A DNA stretch of 64,000 nucleotides from Leuctra nigra (Eukaryota > Arthropoda > Insecta > Plecoptera > Leuctridae): assembly GCA_934045905.1 (NCBI GenBank), contig OW203767.1, positions 24,431,073 to 24,495,072 on the forward strand. Reading direction: 5' to 3'. Within the stretch, counting starts at the first letter, position 1, and each line of letters starts with the position of its first letter. The position numbers were made by a program, and so were the translations under genes. Below, in pieces: positions 42,941 to 54,635 of the stretch. Below the pieces are notes generated by a model. That model did not search any database, was not told where the DNA came from, and was given only the letters and a program-made list of their open reading frames with translations.

Positions 42941-45900
42941 GTAAGATGTTGTTTACTATTTGAAAATAGGCCACTTGAAATTAGAAATGTCAAACTACTT
43001 ATCAAAATCCGTTTCATAATAATTCTGTGAAGAACTATTGGTGTCAACACATTTCCAGCTTACTGTAGAGCATTCGTAAATATATTAAAAACATTTCTTG
43101 TGTTTTAGTGGCGAACAGAGCTGGAAGAGATACTGGAAGTTGCACAGATTGACAGCGACCAGTGGGTGTCAATGCTGTCAGAAACTATGAAGACCCTACC
43201 ATCCACAGGCTCTTTAAACACTGAAATTGGAGAAATGGAAGACAACAGACGCATATTTTCTGATCTTGTCAATGACCTACGGAAGCTCGTTAAAAAGAAG
43301 AGCGATTTGGGAATGCTTCCATTAGAATGTCATTATCTGAATAAAAATGCTGCATTAAATTTAGTTGGACAACAGCCACAACTTACGAAACACTTTACTT
43401 TGAAACGTAAACCAAAGTCGGCAGCTCTTCGAGTGGAACTTCTTCAGAAGTCGTCCGATGCTTCCAACAATATGAAGAAAACGACAGCACCGACTGTACC
43501 TGTACGATCAAGAGGAATGCCAAGAAAGATGACGGACACAAGTAAAGACTGGTTTTTCTTATTTAATTATGTTATCCTCTTTTCAATAGAAGTTCTAGTT
43601 CTTTTTGCATCTAAGTTCATAAATCCCAACTGGAGAATATATTTCCCTAAAATCTGTATTTGATCTTTATGAAAATCATTTTGAATTGTGTTACCTAGTT
43701 GGGATGGGAAATATCAAAATTAACACTGCAAAAAGCATTGCCCTACTAGGACTAGCATACTAGGTACCTATTTGATCATCAATTATTCACACCGAGTTGG
43801 GAGCGATGGTAGGTATGGGAATACCGAATATCTAAATAAAATACTATGTACCTATGTGGGTATGGTAGGTATAAATTAATGTCATATTTATGATGTAGAT
43901 AATCTAAAATGTATGTAGGTAGGTTGTAGCTAATTGTTTATTACTAATAGATTGCTATGGCAATCTATAGGCAGCTTAACTTTATGTTACGAGGTCAAAC
44001 ATTCTTACAGTGATGGATTTTAGTAGACCAATGTACTAACAGGTGCTTTAATGGTGATTAAGTGGTCTGTAGAAATACAAATCGATAAAATGTGTTTGTG
44101 GCCATGCCTACTGTTGTACAAGAACTGTCGCCGCTTGCCAATGTTAACAATGTTGTAATCTCCCCTCTTAATTCCAGCACCACTGAAGGGCATTCCGAGC
44201 CGCTTGCCCGGGTTTAAATCTCCGGCTATGATCAGTCCGTCTCTGTCGTCGCGTCCCGCGATCCCTCGCACGCCGGCCGGAAGGAAGGACGGAGGCATCA
44301 AACTGCTGCCCATCAACGAGCAACCTCTCGGCTATGCACAAGCCAAGAAGAGGAAACGAATGCAAGGTAATGTATTGTTAAAACATCGAGCAATGAGGCT
44401 AATGGAGACGGATTTTATTTAAGAATCTAAAATGCTTAAAACCAGGAGAAATCTGTTCTGTAAATGCCCAGTTGCAGTACAGTTAGTGATGAGATTCAAA
44501 TAAATGGGGATAAATTCCCACTAAAATTCCTAATAAATATTAGGAATATTCCCCATGAATATTAAAAATTTGTTTTAATTTGAAGATATTTTTAATCACT
44601 CGAATTATGTTTTTGATGCCATAAAATGTGCCCACATAATCATGGGACCTCATCATATTCACAAAAATATTCTAAAACATTTAAAAAATATTTGCTCTGT
44701 AACTTACCTACCTAATTATTGTTAAAAATTCACGCAAATTTCCCATTTCAGGGAATATTCCCCAAAAATTAATGTCGGGAATTTTCACATTGATCACTAG
44801 TACTATTAGTGCAATGTTATATACACACACAAGGAAAGTAAGTAGGTAGGTACCTATGAAGTCTTCTGACAATTTTTACCTAATGTTGTTGCAGAAATCG
44901 AGGACGCGAAGAAGGTGACGGAAGCTGCGGCGGCGCAGCAGCAGTTGATCGCGGCGCAGAGCTCCGACAAGGAGGACAAGACTCCGGACTACGCCGTAGG
45001 ACTTACGGCGTTGAACCCGGCCACGCCAGCGCCGCCGGCCACGCCGTCCTACAGTCCGGCCACGCCACAGCACGTGCCCGGAGCCTTGGCCATTCCCAGG
45101 GACAACTCACGTGAGTTTCCAAAACATCATACGTTATCACGTGTCGGACTACAGCATGACACCACCCGATCTGTAGGTTGGATTTTTCTCGTAAAACCTG
45201 TATTTTAAGAACTCATTCGTTTGCTCAAAAGAGACGGCTCGGTATAAACACTGGGTCATTTCGTGCAAGGTAAAGTAGGCGACGGCAAAATAAGATTACC
45301 CTTTTCCAATGCACAGATCGGATGTTGGTCACTAGACTACTGTCATTTATCATTTTCTTTATCGGTATGATTCCCATTTCTTCTTGTTTTAATGTCACTA
45401 TTGATCATTCTTCATAATCTACTGCAAGACATCAAATTAAGAAGGGAATTAAAGTAAATTTCAAACACATCCTCATATAACTAGAGACTGGGGATTTTAC
45501 AAAACCCATTGAAACAAAATGAATTTGATTTGAAAATTATTGCTTTTGTTGGACAATTAAAACATTCTGTAAGTACCTAGATGCCATGCCAAACTAATGG
45601 AGCTAGTTGGTTGGCTCAAGTGTAATGATCTGCAGAAAGCAAAGGCAAAGATGAATCCGCTCTTGCACGGGTTGGCCGATATATCGCCATGCTAAAGTAG
45701 GCTCATCTTTGCCTGTGTAAGACTTAAGTCTTACAATCGGGAGGACCGGGTTCGATCCCCGCAGCCGTCCTGCATGAATATCGTTATTACATTGTCCCTC
45801 AGTCGAGATATCTCGGAAGATTTCCTACCAGGCCTTGAACGCCTCTCTTCCACCTTCAATCTTTACCTAGGTAGGTTTATTCATTCTACATCATCTCCCT

Positions 45901-48900
45901 ACCATCATCATCATTCCTCATTTAGCTTTGCGCACAATAGTTGATGTTAACATGATGAACATAATTAAGAAACTTACAGATCAATGAAGATGTTATAAAA
46001 AATCAAATGTTGTCAATGAAAAAAAATTCATTTGCTGTGACTCGCTCCCATTATAGTGCCTAGTAGGTACGCATTTTGTGTTTTGTGTTGTGTTATTTTG
46101 TGTTTTGTGTAAAGAACACATTTCCCTACCTAGGTATGTTCTACGTTGATATTACTTCCTTCATGCTTCCTCTCATCCTTTCTTCTAACTCCTACATAGA
46201 GCCAGCCAGGATGTTTCAGTACTTCAGCAACGGCCGAGGCGGCTATGTCCCGTTCATGTACCGTCCGAATACCCCCGAGTCCGGTCCTCGTCGCCTTTCC
46301 GTCTATCAGAATACACTTCCACGTCACGTCTTTGTCACCCAAATCTACCCTGCTCCAAGAGACGATGCTTAACTCTTGCCTTCATACTTGTAATACCTGT
46401 TGTTGTGATCAATTCATTCTTACAATTATTATTGTTTGTGTGTATACAATATATTATTATTTTATGTAAATACTCTATTTTTTATTAGTTTATTAGTGTT
46501 GAAATCCACTGATTGCAGTGTGCACAGCCTACAGGCTAATTTTGAAGATCAAACATTTAGTAATTTGTAGATCAGGCAAAGTATTAAGGTGGCTCATCCA
46601 ATCAGGCATGGTCTCAGATTTTCATAATTTTTTGTCTACTTATTAATAATCATGCCATACACAATCCCTGAAAAAATTAAACACTTCCTGGTCTAGTTTT
46701 TGAGATAAATTGAGTTTTCTTCCCCATGTTATCTTATGGCAGACAAGTAAAATCGTGTCACATTTAGGCTAATAATGAAGATCTAATTCTTATGTAGTCC
46801 CAACTTTGATCAAAAAACTTTTTTTCTGGTAGATATATGGATATCCTGTAAGGGAAAAAATTGAAAACAATACCAACGTGTGCTATTTCAGAAGTTATGA
46901 GCCAAAAACGCAATGATTTTCCTATACCTCCTGTGTTAAAGTTTTGTTCATTCTCGGAAGGCAATAATTTTAAACCTCACTCTAAGACAGGAGTTGCAAG
47001 TTAAATGACATTTTATGATTTGTTTATACTTAAATAGAGTTCAAATGTTGGAAAATTTGTGGATATTGTGTGCTTATTGTAGTACATTTTCCCAATTTTT
47101 GTGGATATCCAGGGGGGGGGGCAAGTGCCCCCCCCTTGCCCCCCCCCCCCCCCCCTGCAGGCGCCCATGCTTTCAACAGAGATAAACAAAACAATCCTCC
47201 CTTCCGCAAGGGTCAGGTACCTGCTGGCAAGCAGATGCAGGACCCAAAAGTACACTCTGTTCCAAAAGTATAGCACAGTTTAGATCGCAACAATCATATT
47301 ATTTCGTTTCTATACTTCGAAAATTTTACTCAAAAAGGAAATTACTTCGACTTCTAAACTGAAATCTTTGCTACTTGTGACCAAATAGCACTACGAATTA
47401 CGGCTTGAAAAATTCGGTTCAACATTTATTTGAACATGGAACACCCTATAGTGTGGCAGGATTTGAGTTTTCTTTGATTTATGATGGATTTCGGCTTACA
47501 AGGGGCTCTATTTACCAAGGTTTTACCATTTTACTGTACCCGTAAAGACAAGAGGTTGGACCAGTGACAAGAGGTTGGTCGCATTATTTGAATGAAACAA
47601 GGCGGGAAAAAAAGGTGGGAGGTTCGAAAAAGGTTCGAAAACGAAACTTAGAGGTTCGTTTTTCGAACCTAGCTAGCCGGTTCGCCCAACCCTAGAAAAA
47701 GTAATTCATGCTGGTAATTTCAAAAAATAAATATTTTCGAATGTTCGATCGGTTGAGCCACGTTAATTCCATTTCAAATGGCTGGGACTTGACATCAAAC
47801 TCTGATTAAATATTGAGATTTAATGTTGATTTAAATTTGTATGTTATTGTTTCTATAATTAGTTTCAAAAATAATAAAATTGTTTCAGTAACTATACAGT
47901 ACAGTACAGTAACGAGTAGTGTTTCAGTACAGTAACTTTTCAAGTAGGTTGCGTTCTCATTTTGATTATCATTTTGATTAAAAAATATTGTTTTATCTTT
48001 TCATGTAAGTAGGTATCCCCATAAAAAACACTCCGTGTAAAAATACCAGCCAAGTCTCTTCAACTACAAAAAAATAGAAGAAATCTAAAAATTCAGCACT
48101 GAAAAGTAGTGATATCAAAAAATGAGCCAAGTCAAAACTTCATTTTAAAAATAAAAATATACTTGGCGCATCGTGTAGGTATATAAACAGTAAAGAATAT
48201 GCCGAAAATCAAATGCACCTAATTATATAGTATACCTATAATGCCCTTAAAAACGATGCGCCAAGTATATTTTTATTTTTAAAATGAAGTTTTGACTTGG
48301 CCCATTTTTTGATATCACTACTTTTCAGTGCTGAATTTTTAGATTTCTTCTATTTTTTGTAGTTGAAGAGACTTGGCTGGTATTTTTACACGGAGTGTTT
48401 TTTATGGGGATATCACTAGTTTTTTTAGTTTATTTACACAACTTTTAACACATATCGGAGCAACAATGACTAATTCCTTTAAAAAAATAGACCATTTTCG
48501 AATTGGTTACTACGAAAAAATGTGTTTGGTGCTAAATATAAGCTTATTTTGATATTCCATGAAGAATTGCGAAAGCATTGTTCCGATAGGTCCAGCCGTT
48601 TTCGAGATATGGCAGCACTTCCGGTTTTCATAATGGCAGCTGAAATTACAGCCACCTAGAATTTATTTCTTTAAATGTTATGTATCATTTTAAGCCTTCT
48701 GAATTTGTAGTTATTGTAGTAAGAGGTGATTCAAGTCTGATTCTTCATTTTTATGACGTCATTTCCGGTTTCGGTAATAGTAAATCCCCATAAAAAAACA
48801 CTCCGTGTAAAAATACCAGCCAAGTCTCTTCAACTATAAAAAAAATAGAATAAATCTAAAAATTCAGCACTGAAAAGTAGTGATATCAAAAAATGAGCCA

Positions 48901-51900
48901 AGTCAAAACTTAATTTTAAAAACCAAAATATACTTGGCGCATCGTGTATATAAATAGTATAGAAGCATATGCCAAAAATCAAATGTACCTACCTAATTAT
49001 ATATAATATACCTATAATGCCCTTAAAAACGATGCGCCAAGTATATTTTGGTTTTTAAATTAAGTTTTGACTTGGCTCATTTTTTGATATCACTACTTTT
49101 CAGTGCTGAATTTTTAGATTTATTCTATTTTTTTTATAGTTGAAGAGACTTGGCTGGTATTTTTACACGGAGTGTTTTTTTTTATGGGGATATCACTTAT
49201 TTTTTTAGTTTATTTACACAACTTGTAACACACATCGGAGCAACAATGACTAAATACTTTTAAAAAATACGCCATTTCCGAATTGGTTAATACGAAAAAT
49301 TGTGTTTGGTGCTCAATATACCTAAGCTTAAAGTGATATTCCATGAAGAATTGCGAAAGCTTCGTTCCAATCAGTCCAGCCGTTTTCGAGATATGGTATC
49401 ACTTCCGGTTTTCGAAATGGCGACTGAAATAACTGCCACCTAGAATTTATTTCTATAAATGTTACGTATCATTATAAGCCTTCTGAATATGTAGCTATTG
49501 TAGTAAGAGGTCATTAAAATCTAGATCTTCATTTTCATGACGTCATTTCCGGTTTCGGTAATAGTACATCTCTACTTTAACTACTGATATTCCATATAGA
49601 CGACCGTCTGAATCATTTGGCGCTAGTTTCATTCCGATCGGTTTAGCCGTTTTCGAGATATGACGTCACTTCCGGTTTCAAAATGGCGACTACCGGTTGG
49701 TTTTATAAAAAGGCACCTCAGACGCCAAAAGTGCACATGTGGTAAAAATTTCAGATCGATCGGCTAAGCCGTTTAGGCTGTGGCGGTGATAGCGGTGTTT
49801 CCTGATATCTTCTGAATCATCATCTAAAGCAGCGGTCGCCAACCGGTGGTCCGTGGACCACTGGTGGTCCGCGAGAAAATTTTGGTGGTCCCCAGAGAAA
49901 TTTTGAAGTTTACTTTTAAGTTTCCATGCAATTTATTTAATTTAGAAAAATGGCAATCCAATACAAATGTATTGAATTCGGACATGTTTCAATACGTACC
50001 TATGCCTTTTACAAAGTATACATATTCACTAGCTCTATAATGAAAATAATATCAGTTTCTGAGTATTTTTCCAAAACCTAAGAGTCATTTTAAACGCATT
50101 TTCTCGAAATAAAAGTTGGCTGAAATCGCGTAGAGACGCGCCAAATGACTTCCTGAATACAAAAATTTTCCGGGACTAAGCGCCCCGGACCCGCTTATTA
50201 CTGGGGGGCCCTCCCCCCAGACCCCCCATTGTCTCCCTCACTTATCGTATTTCCCGGCACACGTATTTTACGCGCCTGAGTGGTCCGCGAGATATAAAAT
50301 TGTCATAAGTGGTCCGCGAGGTCCTAAAGGTTGGCGACCGCTGATCTAAAGATCAAAGTGGTGTAATTTCACTGTTTTCTCGGCCCTCTAGCTCGCAAAT
50401 GGTATAGCCTATTGTTCCCAAATTTGGTATATGTGGTGGGGTGGGCCATAGCTCAAAATTAAGATATTTTACAACAATGTGAGATTTTCCAATTTTATGA
50501 TCCAGTAGGCCGAAAATGCCATGTTGTTGCTTACAAAAAAAGTAAAGTAGTTAAAGTAGTTGGTCTGGCTCCTCATTTTATTAGGCATTTATGGTATGTT
50601 GAGTGAGTGTGAGTGTACAGTACGACTTGGCTGGGTGGAGCGACCGCTCCACTAGATGTATATTTTGACTATTGATATTCCATAAAGGGGTCATTCTCCA
50701 CTAAATGGAATATTGAAGAAGCTAAATAATTTTTTAAATAATATGATTTTTTCTGCTTTTTATTTCATGGGGTCTTTGAAAATACTTATTGAAGTATTAT
50801 TAATTGCTCATCTGAGATCAAAATGAAATAATATAATTTACTGTGTTAATTAGATTAGTGAAACATAGGGGAATGACGAAATTTGAGTGCTAGGGGAATG
50901 ACATACTGAGTTTAAATATGCTGCCAAATCTCTAGTAATACATTTTATGAGTTGAAATTTTGAGGTTATGTTTGGGTCACTATTATTATCACGTTTTAAT
51001 TGCCAAAAAGTATGATTTCAACATAAGTACATAATTATAATCGAATAGGGGAATGATGGAGAGAAAACATACGCCCCTGAAAATCGTAGCATTTTTGCTA
51101 TTATAGCCACAATTATCATTCAAATCACATATTTCGAGTGTTCCTGGCTTGTCAGCACCATCAAGCTAGTTGCTACACTTAGACACATGTTTAATACCAC
51201 TGGCAAATAATAATAATAAAACAATATATTAAAATGGCTCGGGACACGTTTTAATTACAGTTAAAACATAACACTTTATAAATATATGAATGTGAATTTG
51301 TTACATATGTCAAGATACACTATTGATAAGCTTAACATTTATTTTTGGTACATTTAATTAATGTACTTTAAGATACTATATGGCAAAAGCAATGCTGGAA
51401 AACAGGGTGAGGGACAAGCTAGGGGAATGACTTTTGGGGGGTATTTTCAGGTCCGTGAAGTTGGCACGGCCCATGAAAGCACTAATTGCGGGAATGACAT
51501 CAGGAATTAGTGCATAATTAGTGCTTCTACTTAAGTCCATACCGAGAATTAGTGCTCAATTATTTTGGGAGATACGAGCATTTGTCTGTGGGTGCTGCCA
51601 ACTTCACGTAGCACGACCCATAAAAGCACTAATTTCCGGATGGATACCAGTCATTAGTGCTCAATTAGTGCTTTCGAATGGCACTACTCCCACAATTAGT
51701 GCTTTCATATTTTCGGAAATATTTGTACTAAGGCTTGGGGCGTGCCGCAGGCCCCACTAATCGGAAAGCTTTCAAAGTAGGTGAAAAATTAGTGCTCAAT
51801 TAGTGCTTTCGAATGGCACCACTCCCACAATTAGTGCTTTCATATTTTCGGAGATATTTTTTCTTATGCTTGGGGCGTGCCGCAGGCCCCACTAATCGGA

Positions 51901-54604
51901 AAGCTTTCAAAGTAGGTGAAAAATTAGTGCTCAATTAGTGCTTTCGAAAGGCACTACTCCCATAATTAGTGCTTTCATATTTTCGGAGATATTTGTTCTT
52001 AGGCTTGGGGTGTGCCGCAGGCCCCACTAATCGGAAAGCTTTCAAAGTAGGTGAAAAATTAGTGCTCAATTAGTGCTTTCGAAAGGCACTACTCCCTCAA
52101 TTAGTGCTCTCATATTTTCGGAGATATTTGTACTTGAGGGTAGGGCCTGCCACAGGCTTAACTAATCGGAATGCTTTCAAAGTAGATGAAAATTAGTGCT
52201 TATATTTAGTGCTTTCGAATGGCTCTCTAGAGATGAGCGCGTGAGAGATTGTTTACTCACGCGCGGTCACGTCACGCGGACACGTATTTTACTCACGCAC
52301 ACTCACGCACACCGGTTCTGCATTACGCTCACGATCACGCACACTCACGCAGGAAATCTTATGGACTCATGCACACTCACGAATTACAACTCACGCACAG
52401 TCACTCACGTTAATAAATTATATTTATACAACGTCTCAAGCTTTATGAACACAAAAATGACCATCCCATACCCAAAATGCACAGAAATCTGTTGTTCGCA
52501 ATTAAAAATAAAAAATTATTGCAATAAAAATTATGTAAAAATGAAAAATATCATGACCCGCAGGGCGTTTTTTTAATTTCAAAAAAATCATGACCCGCAT
52601 GGCGTTTTTTAAATTTTTTACGTAAAAGTAACTAATTTGGGACTCTAAAATGGCTGCATTATGGGTAAAAAGGACAATTTAGAATATTAATTAATTGAAT
52701 ACAATGTTCGGAACACAGGTGCGTGAAGTTGACCCCCCCCCCTCCCCCCCCCCCCCACCCTAGCACAAATTCTGGGACCATGCGCAAAAAATTGTGCCAA
52801 ATTTGTGCTACAACCCTGTACATTTTTAGAATTTGTGCTCTGCTAGGTTCCTAGATATCAACCCTTGAAAGTGGGGGGGGGGGGTCATCTTCACGCCCCC
52901 CCCCCCCCCCCCCATGTCAGCACAAATTCTGGGACCATGCGCAAAAATGTCTGCCCAATTTGTGCTCCAACACTGTAAATTTTTATAATTTGTGCTCTGC
53001 TAGTTTCCGAAATATATACCCTTGACACCTAACACAACCCTACAAAACCAGACACAACCCAACTCAACCCAACACAACCCAACACAATACAATCACAATA
53101 CCAACACAACCCGCACAACCCGGCACAACCCAACACAACCCAACACAACACAACACAACACAATACCAACACAACCCAACACAACTCAACACAATACCAA
53201 CACAACCCGACACAACCCAACACAACCCAACACAATACCAACACAATACCAACACAACCCGACACAACCCAACACAACCCGCCACAACCCGACACAACCC
53301 AACACAACACAACTCAGCACAATACCAACATAATACCAACACAACCCGACACAACCCAACACAACCCAACACAATACCAACACAACCCGACACAACCCAA
53401 CACAACCCGGGGAGTTGGGGACAGTTACGAAGACAGTTTGTGACAGTTGCGGACAGTTGGGTTCAGTTGGAGACAGTTGGAAACAGTAGGGGAAAGTTGG
53501 AGATATCTGGAGACAGTTAGAGACATCTGGAGACAGTTGGAGACATCTGGAGACAGATGGTGACAGTTGGGAACAGTTGTGGACAGTTGGATAAAGTTTT
53601 AAACAGTTGGAGACAGTTGAAGACAGTTGGAGACAGTTGGGTTCAGTTAGGGACAGTTGGAGACAGTTGGTGACAGTTGGAGACATCTGGAGACAGATGG
53701 AGACAGTTGGAGACGGTTGTGGACAGTTGGAGAAAGTTGGAGACATCTGGAGACAGTAGGAGAAAGTTGGATACATCTGTAGACAGTTGGAGACAGGTAG
53801 AGACATCTGTAGACAGTTGGAGACAGGTAGAGACATCTGGAGACAGTTGGAGACAGGTAGAGACATCTGGAGATAGTTGGAGACAGTTAGGGACAGTTGG
53901 AGACATTTGGTGACAGTTGGGGAGACATTTGGAGACAGTTGGAGCAAGTTGCGGACAGTTGGAGACAGTTGGAGACATCTTTAGACAGATGGTGACAGTT
54001 GGATACAGTTGGAGACAGTTGCGGACAGTTGGAGACAGTTGGGTTCAGTTGGTGACAGTTACAGACATCTGGAGACAGTTGGAAACAGTTAGGGACAGTT
54101 GGAGACATTTGGTGACAGTTGGGGAGACATTTGGAGACAGTTGGATACAGTTGGAGACATATGGTGACAGTTGGGGACAGTTGGAGACAGTTAGGTTCAG
54201 TTGGTGACAGTTAGAGACATCTGGAGACAGTTGGATACAGTTTTAAACAGTTGAAGACAGTTGGAGACAGTTGAAGACATTTGGAGACAGTTGTAGACAG
54301 TTAGGGACAGTTGCGGACAGTTGGAGACAGTTGGATACAGTTGCGGACAGTTGGAGACAGTTGAATACCGTTGGAGACAGTTGCGGACAGTTGAAGACAG
54401 TTGGGTTCCGTTACCCAATTTTTGTGCCGGGTCCCAGAATTTGTGCTGACAATTGGGGGGGAGGGGGGGGGGAGTTAACCCCCCCCCCATCTTTAGGGGT
54501 TGATATCTCGACAACTAGCAGAGCACAAATTCTACAAATTTGCAGGGCTGTAGCACAAATTGGACACACATTTTTGCGCATGGTCCCAAAATTTGGGCTA
54601 TGGT

Positions 54605-54635
<31 letters not shown>

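Larger units (their letters stand above)
48412..50655 (-). mobile_element. Composite repeat B, reverse of A
   Basis: Tandem units with GACGTCATTTCCGG, GAGATATGACGTCACTTCCG and CATTTGGCGCTAG blocks, interrupted by hairpin H3 and the hAT element 49830-50343. It ends in GGAGCGACCGCTCCACTAG, the inverse of the start of repeat A at 24666. No coding frame of note. Confidence 0.7.

Noticed and set aside
44020..44316. 98-codon minus-strand frame
   Set aside because: Overlaps NELF-A exon 3 in antisense; exon 3 is conserved with human NELF-A.
51521..51760. Pair of near-identical 79-codon frames here and at 55497-55258 (minus)
   Set aside because: They sit in the inverted arms of element D and follow the 135-bp tandem repeat; no independent sign of coding.
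53186..53947. 253-codon open frame on the minus strand with a repeated SNCLQLSP-type peptide
   Set aside because: It lies entirely in the 10-bp satellites and all frames show the same repeat; no start context or splice signals.
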